Part shown: positions 42,341 to 52,143 of the stretch, in pieces
How the letters are laid out: every line of letters begins with the position of its first letter
Position numbering within the stretch: position 1 is the first letter of the stretch
Source: Vibrio crassostreae
Lineage (GTDB): Bacteria > Pseudomonadota > Gammaproteobacteria > Enterobacterales > Vibrionaceae
Assembly: GCF_024347415.1 (NCBI RefSeq)
Contig: NZ_AP025477.1
Span: 1,612,001 to 1,676,000 of the forward strand
Direction: 5' to 3'
DNA length: 64,000 nt
The notes under the pieces: generated by a model
Seen by the model: only the letters and a program-made list of their open reading frames with translations
The model's database searches: none
Told to the model about the DNA's origin: nothing
Position numbers and translations under genes: made by a program

Positions 42341-45103
42341 ATGAAAGCATACTATTTAGTCGTCGTACTGAGCTCCACATTGCTAGGTTGCAGCTCTACT
42401 CCTCAGCAACAAACGTTATTGAAATCCGATCCGTATTGGGTCAAAGGAGAGTTAGATAACGGATTAACCTACCATGTCTACCCTGACCAAGAACAATCGG
42501 TCTCGGTACGCTTACTAGTGCATGCCGGATCTTTGCAAGAGAGCGAAAAACAGAAAGGGTACGCCCACTTTGTTGAGCATATGGCGTTTAATGGCAGCAA
42601 GAACTTTTCAGGAAATGAGGTGGTCGAGCTATTTGAGCAATCTGGTGCCAGCTTTGGTGCAGACTTAAATGCTTACACCTCTTACCAAGAAACCCTCTAT
42701 AAGTTAGATCTACCCGATAATAAAAATCTAGACAAAGCGCTGGCTTGGTTTAGAGACATTGGCGATGGTTTACTGTTGTCCGAAGATGAAATCGAAAAAG
42801 AGAAAGGTGTGATACTTGGGGAGTTTCGATACACGCGAGTTGAAGATAAGCCTCTCTCGTTTAAGTTCTACGAGCATCTGGTTGAAGGGACGACTTACCA
42901 AAGTAACGATCCTCTTGGCAATAAAGAGTCTGTTTCTAATACGAATGTTCAAGAATTAAAGAACTATTACCAAACCTGGTATCAACCTCAGTTAACCGAA
43001 GTGATTGTCTCTGGCGATATTACTCTAGCAGAAGTGATCCCTTTGATTGAAGAAACTTTCTCTGGTTGGCAAAGAGGTACAACACCGGTTCCTGTGAAGA
43101 ACACGTCAGCGGATTACAATACTCAAGATTTTGTGGCGTATGGATCTGGGGGCGAGCCACCGAGCATCGGGATAGTGGTTGATCGTGGGGAAAGAGTGAC
43201 ACAGAGCCATGAGCAACAACATCAGCTTTGGTTAGATGATATTGCTCAACAACTTATCCAACAAAGGTTGAATTCTGATTTTGTTGACGCTGCATTACCC
43301 GTGCAGTGGGTTGCTTCAACACCCTACTTATTAGAGTACCAAAGGTATTCCATTACTACCGTCGGTTTTCCTGTGGATAGCCGAGAGCAAAGTCAGCAGC
43401 AGTTTGTTTCTACTCTCGCCTCTTTGCGTGATTATGGCGTAAGTGAATATGAGTTGGCGAGTGTGCTACAGCAATACCAAGCGAACCTTGATGACATTAA
43501 AGTTAACTGGGAGAGAATGGACGCAGTAGCTCATGCTGACGGTAAGTCGACGGCACTGGTAATTGACCAGACGGTTCAATCACAGCTCGATTATAAATCG
43601 AGTTTGAAAGAGTTTCTTTCGAGTACGGATCTGAAAGCCGTAAATGATAACTTAGATGATTTACTTTCTAGCCCATATATTTTGGGATTAGGCTTATCGT
43701 CTAAAGAAGACTTGCAGGCAATGAATAACGAGATAAAAGGTGTCAGAAAAGCCTATAAAAAGACAGGCAACAGGCCATTGCTCGTTACTGCTAGCTCGGC
43801 GTTTAGTGTGCCAATGTCTCAAGGCGAAATTGTAAAACAAGTTCAGGTGAGTGACGATCCTAATTTGAAGCAGTGGACATTAAGCAACGGCATTGAAGTT
43901 TTGTATCTCCGTAACTCTGAGGCTGGTAATAGTGTTGGGGTTTACTATGCAAGTGAGGGGGGGAAAGCGGCGTTGGATCCTTCGCTGTTTCCTGCTGTAG
44001 AAATTGCTCTGCCAGCTTCGATTCGTAGTGGTGTTGGTAAATTTAGTGGTTCGGAGTTAACCGCTCACTTGAGACGCGAAGACATTGAAATCTATCCCTT
44101 CATCAACTTTACTCATCATGGCTTAGAAATAAGCGCCAAGAAAAAGACGCTTGCAGAGGGTTTAGCTGCGCTCCACACCATTGTAACCGAACCTAAAATA
44201 GACAGTGATCAGCTTGAGGCTGTGAAATCTGAATTTGCTCAAGATCGTACAGCATATTTAGAAACTCCAGTTGGTCAGTTTATTCAGATGGTTAATCGCA
44301 ATAGCTATCAAACAAGCAGCCGTCACATGATGCTTGAAAGTGACGATATCAAAGCTGTCACGTCGCAAGATATACTAGACGTGCACCATCAACTCTTTCA
44401 AAAATTAAGAGACAATACATTGGTTATTGTTGCTGATATTAACCCTACTGAAATTAAGCCTCTTGTGCGTCAATATGTTGCATCATTGCCATTAGAAGCC
44501 GCTATGTCTCCGGACTATCAGGTGGCTTATAGTACTGATTCGAAAGAACGAATGGATATATCCGTCAATAATGAAGACAGCAGTCAGTATTTGTTACGTG
44601 TGATTTCCCAGCAAGCTCGAGATAAAACCGCAAAAGATGTTTTTATGGACGATATGCTTCAGCGTGTATTGTCGAGCCGTCTAACGGCTTATGTTCGTGA
44701 AGAGTTGGGTTTGGATTATGCGCCTTATGTGTACTCGGTCGCACAAGACAGTGAGCCAAGTTATGACTGGCTAATCGGCTCTCTAACGGCCCCAGAAAAC
44801 TCAGATAAAATTGAACAGGCGATTGATAAGGTCATCGCTGAAGCAGCAAAAGGGATTTCTGAAGATGAGACTCGAACAGCCGCTAAGCAGCTTGTAGCAG
44901 ATCTCACTCCACTAAAATATAAGCCCACTCAACAAGCTTGGTTTATTTCTCGTTATCTGATTCATGATTATGGTTTTGAGGCGTTGTTCGACCTGCAGGG
45001 GACGGCAGACTCAATTTCTAGTCAAGACATGACAGAGTATGCGAAAGAAATTTTTGGTGATAACAGCTATCAGCTGAAGAATTTGTTAAGCCCACAAGGT
45101 TAG
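42341..45103 (+). CDS. M16 family zinc metallopeptidase, lipoprotein (copy 1)
   Basis: A 920-aa pitrilysin/insulinase-family peptidase with a lipoprotein signal: VVVLSSTLLGC, Cys near residue 16, lipidation then outer-membrane or periplasmic anchoring. The inverted zinc motif is HFVEH (His76, Glu79, His80) with the second Glu in EKEKGVILGEFR. The chain has the two-half clam-shell layout of the family; the C-terminal half lacks a zinc motif as expected. Members degrade peptides of limited length. The start at 42341 is preferred, as an upstream ATG at 42278 would spoil the signal sequence. It is closely similar to the next gene, as a tandem duplicate. Confidence 0.93.
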   Translation: MKAYYLVVVLSSTLLGCSSTPQQQTLLKSDPYWVKGELDNGLTYHVYPDQEQSVSVRLLVHAGSLQESEKQKGYAHFVEHMAFNGSKNFSGNEVVELFEQSGASFGADLNAYTSYQETLYKLDLPDNKNLDKALAWFRDIGDGLLLSEDEIEKEKGVILGEFRYTRVEDKPLSFKFYEHLVEGTTYQSNDPLGNKESVSNTNVQELKNYYQTWYQPQLTEVIVSGDITLAEVIPLIEETFSGWQRGTTPVPVKNTSADYNTQDFVAYGSGGEPPSIGIVVDRGERVTQSHEQQHQLWLDDIAQQLIQQRLNSDFVDAALPVQWVASTPYLLEYQRYSITTVGFPVDSREQSQQQFVSTLASLRDYGVSEYELASVLQQYQANLDDIKVNWERMDAVAHADGKSTALVIDQTVQSQLDYKSSLKEFLSSTDLKAVNDNLDDLLSSPYILGLGLSSKEDLQAMNNEIKGVRKAYKKTGNRPLLVTASSAFSVPMSQGEIVKQVQVSDDPNLKQWTLSNGIEVLYLRNSEAGNSVGVYYASEGGKAALDPSLFPAVEIALPASIRSGVGKFSGSELTAHLRREDIEIYPFINFTHHGLEISAKKKTLAEGLAALHTIVTEPKIDSDQLEAVKSEFAQDRTAYLETPVGQFIQMVNRNSYQTSSRHMMLESDDIKAVTSQDILDVHHQLFQKLRDNTLVIVADINPTEIKPLVRQYVASLPLEAAMSPDYQVAYSTDSKERMDISVNNEDSSQYLLRVISQQARDKTAKDVFMDDMLQRVLSSRLTAYVREELGLDYAPYVYSVAQDSEPSYDWLIGSLTAPENSDKIEQAIDKVIAEAAKGISEDETRTAAKQLVADLTPLKYKPTQQAWFISRYLIHDYGFEALFDLQGTADSISSQDMTEYAKEIFGDNSYQLKNLLSPQG

Positions 45104-45167
45104 GTCTAGTTAGGTGAGTGGTTTTTGTTGAAAGCCACTTCTACTCTTTATATATGGATTCACTTCC

Positions 45168-45198
45168 AAGCCAAATGTTCAAGCATTTGGCTTTTTTA
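45168..45198 (+). terminator. Intrinsic terminator after first M16 gene
   Basis: AAGCCAAATG (45168-45177), loop TTCAAG, CATTTGGCTT (45184-45193), T run. Confidence 0.9.
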
Positions 45199-45217
45199 TT
45201 GTGCTGAATCTTTACGA

Positions 45218-45274
45218 GGTTTGGTAGAACCACTCAGCGGCCTCACCTCTCAAGCCCTGTTTAAAGGCATGTAG
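45218..45274 (+). pseudogene. Relic of the 3' end of a LytTR regulator gene
   Basis: Read in the frame of 45218 this gives [18 protein letters not shown] and a stop. The intact regulator ends [17 protein letters not shown]. The DNA from TCTCAAGCC through TAGAGAA matches the true gene end at 26 of 31 positions, including the bases after the stop. It shows that the tandem duplication of the M16 gene took the tail of the regulator gene with it. Confidence 0.75.
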
Positions 45275-45428
45275 AGAAGTGGTTTAAAAGTATGTAACGA
45301 TCTCGCAAATCGCATGGTGATTTATAAAATGTAGATCAAAATCACAAAGATACTCATCCGGTTCAGTATTAAATAATAATCGTTAACTCAATCTGTATAT
45401 TGTCGATGAATGACATTAAGAGGTTGTT

Positions 45429-48197
45429 ATGAAAAAATATTATTTAGCGACGGCACTATGCCTCACCTTAGTTGGCTGTAGCTCAACATCAAAAACTACC
45501 GGAACGCCAATCCAGCCGGACCCGGCATGGACTTCAGGCCAACTAGAAAATGGCCTTACCTACCATGTTTATCCAGATCATGAAGAATCCGTATCTGTAC
45601 GTTTAGTCGTGCACGCGGGTTCGATTCAAGAGACTGACCAGCAAGAAGGTTATGCACACTTCTTGGAACACATGGCATTCAATGGCAGTAAGAATTTTTC
45701 TCAAAATGATGTGATTCGTCTATTTGAAGATGCAGGCGCTAGCTTTGGTGCAGATATCAATGCTTACACCTCTTATGAAGAGACGGTCTACCAGTTAGAT
45801 TTGCCAGATAACATCCAATTGCAGTCTGCTTTGACGTGGATGCGTGACATTGGCGATGGTCTTGATCTATCAAGTTCAGAAGTTGAAAAAGAAAAAGGCG
45901 TAGTTCTTGGTGAGTTCCGTATGGCTCGCCTCGATGATAAGTCATTCGGAGATATATATTATGATCACTTCATTGAAGGTGGTCCGTACGAATCGCAAGA
46001 TGCACTAGGGACTAAATCGTCGATTGTGAATGCCACTCCTCAAGGCATCACCAACTTTTATCAGGCTTGGTATCAACCTCAAATAGTTGAGCTGGTCGTT
46101 TCAGGTGATGTGGACATCAAAACCGTGATTCCTCTCATTGAAGAAAAGTTTTCTAGCTGGGAGCGTGGCGACACGCCAAGACCAGAGAAACAGAAATTGA
46201 CCTCGTTCAATGAAGATGATTATGTCGAGTACGCAGGAAGAGAAGCGCCAAGCATCACTCTGACGTTTAACCGAGGTTTAAACAGAGTCGAAAACCACGC
46301 TCAGCAGCATCAACGTTGGTTAGATGAAACCTCTCAACAATTGATTCGACAACGATTAGAAGCAGTATTTAATAATGCCGCGCTGCCGACTCAATGGATA
46401 GCGTCTGATGGCTATCGAATGGGTGCTCTGCACTATTCGTCAATAAGTGTTGGGTTTCCGGCTGGAGACCGTGAAGTAATCCAACAAGATCTGCTTTCTA
46501 CATTGGCGTCATTGCGTGATTTTGGTGTTTCGGAAACAGATATTGTTGGCGAACAGCACTACTATCAAGACTTACTCGATAACATCGAGCATGACTGGGA
46601 TAAAATGGACAGCGTTGAACACGCGAACTACAAAGCGAGTGCTTTAGTCACTGATCGAATCGTCCAATCACAGAACGACTATCAAGTAAGTTTGGAAGCC
46701 TTCATTGCTAGCTTGAGCCTTGAAGTGATCAACGACAACATCAAAAATCTACTTTCTGATGATTACTTTATTGTTATTGGGATGGATGACTCTGAAGACA
46801 GAACTGCTGTCGTCAATTCTTTAGATAGTTTAAAAGCCACGTATAGCGAGGCGGGAATTCCGCCGCTTGCGATTGGAACAGTCAGTGCTTTTGCAGTACC
46901 TAGCTCGCAAGGCGAGGTTGTACTTGCGGAACAAATGTCCGTAGATCCATACCTCCAAAAGTGGACGTTAAGCAATGGTATCGACATGTGGTACCTGCGT
47001 GATTATGGTGCGGGCGATGATGTTGGTTTGATGTACATGAGCCTCGGCGGAAAAGCCGCTTTGGATCCGAGCTTGTACCCTGCCGTTGAAGTTGCGTTAC
47101 CTACCTTCGCTCGAAGTGGTGTCGGTGAATTTACGGGTTCTGAGCTTTTAGCGTACTTTGATCGTGAAGATATTAGAGCTGATTCCTTTATTGGCAACAC
47201 TCGCCATGGTGTTGAGTTTAGTATTAACAAAGATGGGCTTGAAGACACGTTTGCTGCGCTTTATACCTTCATAACTGCGCCTAAAATTGTTCCCGAGCAG
47301 TTAGATGCAGTGAAGCAGGAGTTTGTACAAGGTCAAGAATCTTTCTTGAGCAGCCCTGTTGGTCAGTTTGAACGAGCGGTAAACCACAATATTTATCGTC
47401 AGGAAAGTGGACATTATCTTGTAGATAAAGAGCGTGTTGAAGCGGTTTCTGTGGAAGACGTCGCTAATCTTCATCAGCAGCTATTTGGCCAATTGAGACA
47501 CAACCAGCTGGTGGTCGTGGGTGATATAGACCCAAGTGAATTAAAGCCTTTGGTTGAGCAATACTTGGCTTCGATTCCATTAGAAAAAGCCGAGGTTCCG
47601 GACTTTAAGGTGGCTTACAAGCAACCAACTGAAACACGCATTGATTTAGCCATCAACAATGTGAATAGTGCAGAGTACATCCTACGAGTCATCTCTCAGC
47701 CTAGTGTTGAAGTTAAAATGTCGGCAAAAGATGTTTTCATGGAAGATTTACTGCAACGCTTGCTAGCTACTCGTTTAGATACCTATATTCGTGAAGAGTT
47801 GAGTTTAGATTACTCTCCATATACGTATTCAGCGTCCGCAGATAGTGAATTGAGTGGTGAGTGGGTTATAGGGGCGATGGTAGCGCCGGAGAACGTTGAA
47901 CAAGTCGAAGTGGCGATCGATAAGGTGATTGCAGACCTTTTACAAGGCGTCTCTGAAAAGGAAATGCAAGCAGTCGTGAAACAGTTTGAAGCTGATTTTA
48001 CGCCTCTAGAGAATAGCTCTATCGACCAAGCGTGGTTTGTGTCTCGTTACCTGCTACATGGTTACGGTGTCGAAGCTTTGTCTCAAGTTGAGCGTGTTGC
48101 GAGATCGGTCTCTGTCGAAGAGATGAATGCGTTGGTGCAAAGTATCTTTGGTGAAAATAGCCGTAAGGTTAAGAACATCATGCGTCCTAAAGCCTAA
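45429..48197 (+). CDS. M16 family zinc metallopeptidase, lipoprotein (copy 2)
   Basis: A 922-aa paralogue of the preceding peptidase. Lipoprotein signal LATALCLTLVGC (Cys near residue 17); zinc motif HFLEH (His77, Glu80, His81) within YAHFLEHMAFNGSKNFS, nearly identical to copy 1, and EKEKGVVLGEFRMAR. The two proteins run colinearly over their whole length but differ at many positions, so the duplication is old enough for functional divergence. Both zinc sites look active. AAGAGG precedes the ATG. A terminator follows at 48219-48245. Confidence 0.93.
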   Translation: MKKYYLATALCLTLVGCSSTSKTTGTPIQPDPAWTSGQLENGLTYHVYPDHEESVSVRLVVHAGSIQETDQQEGYAHFLEHMAFNGSKNFSQNDVIRLFEDAGASFGADINAYTSYEETVYQLDLPDNIQLQSALTWMRDIGDGLDLSSSEVEKEKGVVLGEFRMARLDDKSFGDIYYDHFIEGGPYESQDALGTKSSIVNATPQGITNFYQAWYQPQIVELVVSGDVDIKTVIPLIEEKFSSWERGDTPRPEKQKLTSFNEDDYVEYAGREAPSITLTFNRGLNRVENHAQQHQRWLDETSQQLIRQRLEAVFNNAALPTQWIASDGYRMGALHYSSISVGFPAGDREVIQQDLLSTLASLRDFGVSETDIVGEQHYYQDLLDNIEHDWDKMDSVEHANYKASALVTDRIVQSQNDYQVSLEAFIASLSLEVINDNIKNLLSDDYFIVIGMDDSEDRTAVVNSLDSLKATYSEAGIPPLAIGTVSAFAVPSSQGEVVLAEQMSVDPYLQKWTLSNGIDMWYLRDYGAGDDVGLMYMSLGGKAALDPSLYPAVEVALPTFARSGVGEFTGSELLAYFDREDIRADSFIGNTRHGVEFSINKDGLEDTFAALYTFITAPKIVPEQLDAVKQEFVQGQESFLSSPVGQFERAVNHNIYRQESGHYLVDKERVEAVSVEDVANLHQQLFGQLRHNQLVVVGDIDPSELKPLVEQYLASIPLEKAEVPDFKVAYKQPTETRIDLAINNVNSAEYILRVISQPSVEVKMSAKDVFMEDLLQRLLATRLDTYIREELSLDYSPYTYSASADSELSGEWVIGAMVAPENVEQVEVAIDKVIADLLQGVSEKEMQAVVKQFEADFTPLENSSIDQAWFVSRYLLHGYGVEALSQVERVARSVSVEEMNALVQSIFGENSRKVKNIMRPKA

Positions 48198-48218
48198 AGC
48201 CAACAAAAGAGACAACTC

Positions 48219-48250
48219 AAAGCCAAGCGAGCACCGCTTGGCTTTCTTGT
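48219..48250 (+). terminator. Intrinsic terminator after second M16 gene
   Basis: AAAGCCAAGCG (48219-48229), loop AGCAC, CGCTTGGCTTT (48235-48245), then CTTGTTTTT. Confidence 0.85.
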
Positions 48251-48425
48251 TTTTCCACCATTCATAACATCTATGCATCACCTGTTGTTAAGCCGTTTTA
48301 GATCTATGTAAATCTAAATTGCGAGAACGCTTAATCGGTTGCCTCGAATCATTTTCTAAAAAAATGTTTTAAATCAAGACAGCGTTTCATTTGTATTGTA
48401 GATTGGCGATCTACGAGAATATTAT

Positions 48426-48932
48426 TTGGATATTAGATTGCTTAAACTGGGTACCCGATTAGTCTTAATGTTGTTTTTACTGAGCTTTGGCTTAGTGAAT
48501 TCTAACGGCTATTCGTTTCCTTCTAAGCCGTTTCAAATATACTCGGCGCAAGAGCAATCTTCACAGAATGATCTTTGTAAACAAGCCGCTACGGATAATC
48601 CGTCGAGCTACTTAGAATGCGATAAGGCTCAGTTTGGCAGCGTGCCTTCTGGTGACAGTTCCAACTATCACGACACCGAGTCGAGCCTCCAAGCAGCAAA
48701 CTTCAGACGTATGCTCAGTAACGAGCAAGAAAGCGTGGCCGATCTTGAGCCTGCTTATCATCTACTGATCGACTTCTCTCCCCCTTCAATACTGGCTTCT
48801 CTGCTTTTCAACACACCGTTGTTGGATTCTAAGCAGCATTGGACCAGTATTGTGAGTTCTCCGTCTTCCCGGCTCTCTGGGTGGAAAGAGGGCAACATCC
48901 AATACTCGCATTTCCGAGAACTTCTTAGCTAA
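48426..48932 (+). CDS. vemP: VemP-like translation-arrest secretion monitor
   Basis: A 168-aa secretory protein upstream of the accessory secDF genes. An N-terminal signal sequence (RLVLMLFLLSFGLVNSNG) is followed by a low-complexity middle and a C-terminal segment SSRLSGWKEGNIQYSHFREL. This resembles the RxSGWKE core of the Vibrio alginolyticus VemP arrest element, and the gene has VemP's position. VemP stalls the ribosome when its own export is slow, at low Na+ or low SecDF activity; the stall opens an mRNA structure and allows secDF2 translation. Here the TTG at 48426 (GAGA seven bases upstream) is taken as start; no ATG precedes the signal sequence. Residues after the SGWKE core differ from what I recall of the V. 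alginolyticus protein. Confidence 0.8.
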   Translation: MDIRLLKLGTRLVLMLFLLSFGLVNSNGYSFPSKPFQIYSAQEQSSQNDLCKQAATDNPSSYLECDKAQFGSVPSGDSSNYHDTESSLQAANFRRMLSNEQESVADLEPAYHLLIDFSPPSILASLLFNTPLLDSKQHWTSIVSSPSSRLSGWKEGNIQYSHFRELLS

Positions 48933-49089
48933 TCGTTTGACCCTAAATTGGTCGTATCGGTGGTCACTTTGTGCCCGTTGAACTCGCCCATTAATCAAAT
49001 ATAGCGACACACCATTTTTAGCATTACTACTCAATCAGTTGGTTCTGGTTATGGCTAGTCATCGCTCGTGTTCGCAAAACATTAGTTGT

Positions 49090-49188
49090 ACCAATCGTAG
49101 TAAATAACAGGTCACCCTAGCGGGTTAAAATGCTCGGCCACTGCTTTTTTCCGGCGCTATTTTTGAGCACGTGTTTACGATGATTGGT
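49090..49188 (+). promoter_or_regulatory. Nested mRNA structure before the secD ribosome binding site
   Basis: ACCAATCGTAGTAAA (49090-49104) can pair with TTTACGATGATTGGT (49174-49188), mainly through ACCAATC/GATTGGT and TAAA/TTTA; inside it TGCTC (49131-49135) pairs with GAGCA (49165-49169). The outer stem ends 6 bases before AAGAGA, the ribosome binding site of secD. It may be the structure that VemP stalling rearranges. Confidence 0.5.
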
Positions 49189-49208
49189 AAAAATAAGAGA
49201 TCTTGACT

Positions 49209-51002
49209 GTGAAAAAACGCATTCCAAGAAAACAAATTAACCACTACTCAAAGTGGAAATACGTGGTGCTTATTGCCACCATTATCATCATGATTCTGAG
49301 TGCTCTACCTTCTTGGTTTGGTGAGAATGCATCGGTTCAAATCAGCAATCGTTCTGAACAGACAATCGACGCCACTCAAATTACTCAATACCTTGCGAGC
49401 GAGGGTATTCAAGCCAAATCAGCCTTTCAAAAAGACAAACGTTTAGTCGTGATCTTAGAAGACGCTGAACAACAAGCGAAAGCCAAAGAGGTGCTGAATG
49501 AGCGCCTATTGGATAACGCGACCGTTGCGTTAGCGATGGAACCAGCAGCACCTAAATGGCTAACTGACATGGGTTTTGCGCCGATTCAGTTAGGCCTTGA
49601 TTTGCGTGGTGGTGTGCAGTTCTTATTGGAAGTGGATATGGAGCCGGTTTATCACGCGCAAGCTCAAGCGATGGTCGACGAGATCACCAGCGAAGTGCGT
49701 TATGCACGCGGTAAAGTGGTGAACAATCAAGTTGAATTTAACTTCCGTACTGATGCCGATTTCGAGAAAGCACAAAAACTGATTCGTGAAGAGTTCCCAC
49801 AATGGCAGCGTGACCGTTCAGATAAATCGCTAACGTTAACTCAGTCTGAAGAAGAGCAAAGAACGCTACGTAATCTAACGGTTCAACAAAACCTGCAAAT
49901 CATGCGCAGCCGTATTGAAGAGCTAGGCATCACTGAGGCATCGATTCAACGCCAAGGTGAAAGCCGTATCCGTATCGAACTTCCGGGTGTGCAAGACCCT
50001 GCAGCCGCGAAAGACGTGATCGGTGCTACGGCTTCGCTTGCGTTCTACTCTGTGTACGACAACGCAACGCGCAATACTCAAACTCTGAAAGATTCAGATG
50101 GTAATCGTGTCGTGGTTGCTCGCAAAGCGGTATTAAGCGGTGAACACATTATCGATGCACGCAGTGGCATTGGTGAGATGGGCAGTGCAGAAGTAAACAT
50201 TACGCTGGATTCTTCTGGTGGTAAGAAAATGTCTGAGTTTTCTCGCCATAACATCGGCAAGCCAATGGCGACCGTTTACAGCGAATACAGCCGTGACAGA
50301 GCGGGTAACAGCGAAAAAACCAGTGAAGTGATCAGTGTGGCGAACATCCAATCTCAACTGGGTAGCCGCTTCAGAATCACAGGTGCAGGCAGCATGGCAG
50401 AAGCACAAGAGCTTGCTCTACTGCTACGTGCAGGTTCATTAACAGCGCCTGTTACCATCATTGAAGAGCGTACTATTGGCCCATCTCTGGGTGCTGAAAA
50501 CGTAACGAATGGTTTTGCTGCTTTAGCGCTTGGCCTTGGTCTTACTCTAACGTTTATGGCGCTATGGTATCGCCGCCTTGGTTGGGTTGCGAACGCTGCA
50601 TTGGTCGTCAACATGACCACACTATTCGGTTTGATTGCGATGCTCCCGGGTGCGGTATTAACTCTGCCGGGTATTGCGGGCTTGGTACTGACCGTCGGTA
50701 TGGCGGTAGACACTAACGTGCTTATCTTCGAGCGTATTCGAGACAAAATGAAAGAAGGGCGCAGCTTTGCTAGCTCTATCGATCGTGGTTTCGATAGCGC
50801 CTTCTCTTCAATTTTCGATGCTAACGTCACCACCATGATCGTTGCTGTGGCTCTGTACACTATTGGTAATGGACCGATTCAGGGCTTCGCTCTGACACTG
50901 GGCTTAGGTCTTCTAACCAGTATGTTTACGGGCATTTTTGCTTCACGAGCGATCATCAACTTGGTTTGGGGGCGTGACCAGCGCCACGATGTAAGGATTT
51001 AA
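49209..51002 (+). CDS. secD: Protein translocase subunit SecD (accessory copy)
   Basis: A 597-aa inner-membrane protein of the Sec accessory complex; uses the ion gradient to pull exported proteins through the periplasmic side. One N-terminal helix, a large periplasmic P1 domain with LGLDLRGGVQFLLEVDM, and five C-terminal helices including LTVGMAVDTNVLIFERIRDK. The GTG at 49209 is taken as start (GAGA eight bases upstream); a TTG at 49203 is too close. No yajC precedes it, and VemP does, so this is the second, regulated secDF set (SecDF2) of vibrios; the main set should be elsewhere in the genome. Confidence 0.95.
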   Translation: MKKRIPRKQINHYSKWKYVVLIATIIIMILSALPSWFGENASVQISNRSEQTIDATQITQYLASEGIQAKSAFQKDKRLVVILEDAEQQAKAKEVLNERLLDNATVALAMEPAAPKWLTDMGFAPIQLGLDLRGGVQFLLEVDMEPVYHAQAQAMVDEITSEVRYARGKVVNNQVEFNFRTDADFEKAQKLIREEFPQWQRDRSDKSLTLTQSEEEQRTLRNLTVQQNLQIMRSRIEELGITEASIQRQGESRIRIELPGVQDPAAAKDVIGATASLAFYSVYDNATRNTQTLKDSDGNRVVVARKAVLSGEHIIDARSGIGEMGSAEVNITLDSSGGKKMSEFSRHNIGKPMATVYSEYSRDRAGNSEKTSEVISVANIQSQLGSRFRITGAGSMAEAQELALLLRAGSLTAPVTIIEERTIGPSLGAENVTNGFAALALGLGLTLTFMALWYRRLGWVANAALVVNMTTLFGLIAMLPGAVLTLPGIAGLVLTVGMAVDTNVLIFERIRDKMKEGRSFASSIDRGFDSAFSSIFDANVTTMIVAVALYTIGNGPIQGFALTLGLGLLTSMFTGIFASRAIINLVWGRDQRHDVRI

Positions 51003-51004
51003 GC

Positions 51005-51943
51005 ATGAGTACTTCAAAAATGACTATTTCAGACCGCTATTTTTCAAATAGTAATATGACTCGCCTTCGTAAGGTGATGTCTGTGATTTCCATTGTGCTG
51101 TTCATGAGCTCTGTGATGCTGGTGGCAGTGAAAGGTTTTAACTGGGGCTTGGACTTTACCGGCGGTGTGGTTGCCGAGGTTCAGCTCTCTGATCAAGTAA
51201 CCAAAGATGCGCTGAAAACCAAACTTGATACGGCTTTCCAACAAGATGTGCAAGTGGTTGGTATGGCAGAACAGGATCGCTGGACAATTCGTTACAGCCA
51301 ACTGACAGACGCGCCACAGCCAAACTTAGTGGATGCTTTGTCTTCTGTAAGTGATCAAGTAAAAGTGCTCAACAGCAGCGTGGTTGGCCCTCAGGTAGGT
51401 CAAGACATGGTTGACCAAGGTGGCTTGGCGGTATTGGTGTGCTTCCTAATGATCATGCTGTACCTGAGTGTACGTTTTGAATGGCGCTTGGCACTCGGCG
51501 CACTTGCCGCGATCATCTATGACGTGACGCTTATCTTGGGCCTGTTCGCTTTTACTCAGTTTGAGTTCAACCTGACTGTATTGGCTGCCGTGTTGGCGAT
51601 TTTGGGTTACTCATTGAATGACTCGATCATCATTGCCGACCGTGTTCGTGAAATGCTGCGTGGTAATCCAAACGGTGACACTGATAACCTACTTAACGAA
51701 TCGGTTAAAGCGACCTTCTCACGCACCATGGTGACTTCAGGTACAACGCTTATCACCGTATCAGCGCTTTGGCTACTTGGTGGTGCGGCGCTGCAAGGTT
51801 TTGCGATTGCCTTAGTCGTAGGTATTGTCAGCGGTACGTGGTCTTCAGTGTCTGTCGGTATCACACTGCCTAAGCTACTTGGCCTACAGCCTTGTCACTA
51901 CCAAGTGAAAGCGCCAGTAGAAGTTGAGGGCGAGTACCCTTAG
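51005..51943 (+). CDS. secF: Protein translocase subunit SecF (accessory copy)
   Basis: A 312-aa inner-membrane partner of SecD, with six helices and a periplasmic P4 domain. Matching segments are GLDFTGGVVAEVQ after helix 1, VLAILGYSLNDSIIIADRVR and the C-terminal FSRTMVTSGTTLITVSALWL. It starts 2 bp after the secD stop and is translationally coupled. A terminator follows. Confidence 0.96.
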   Translation: MSTSKMTISDRYFSNSNMTRLRKVMSVISIVLFMSSVMLVAVKGFNWGLDFTGGVVAEVQLSDQVTKDALKTKLDTAFQQDVQVVGMAEQDRWTIRYSQLTDAPQPNLVDALSSVSDQVKVLNSSVVGPQVGQDMVDQGGLAVLVCFLMIMLYLSVRFEWRLALGALAAIIYDVTLILGLFAFTQFEFNLTVLAAVLAILGYSLNDSIIIADRVREMLRGNPNGDTDNLLNESVKATFSRTMVTSGTTLITVSALWLLGGAALQGFAIALVVGIVSGTWSSVSVGITLPKLLGLQPCHYQVKAPVEVEGEYP

Positions 51944-51986
51944 GTTATCTATTGGTTAACAGTACGATTTAGTCAGTAACGTCAAT

Positions 51987-52026
51987 AAGCCCTTCGTTTA
52001 TAACAAAACGAGGGGCTTTATTTTTT
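51987..52026 (+). terminator. Intrinsic terminator after secF
   Basis: AAGCCCTTCGTTT (51987-51999) pairs with AAACGAGGGGCTT (52006-52018), one G-U, then T run. Confidence 0.88.
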
Positions 52027-52143
52027 ATAAGAGTCAAACAGTTACAGAAAAGAGAGCCTATTTCAAAAAACGATGGATTGAGCAGGCAAGCCCTCATGAT
52101 ATGAAGTATGTTTAGATGACGTTCGTAGAAATGAGGCAAGGGA

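Larger units (their letters stand above)
45104..45428. other. Intergenic region between M16 copies, 325 bp
   Basis: Holds the terminator of copy 1 (45168-45198), the LytTR relic (45218-45274), and about 150 bp of AT-rich leader before copy 2, somewhat similar to the leader of copy 1. Confidence 0.6.

Noticed and set aside
50354..50860. 168-codon minus-strand open frame inside secD
   Set aside because: Antisense shadow of conserved SecD membrane segments; no ribosome binding site or homology seen.
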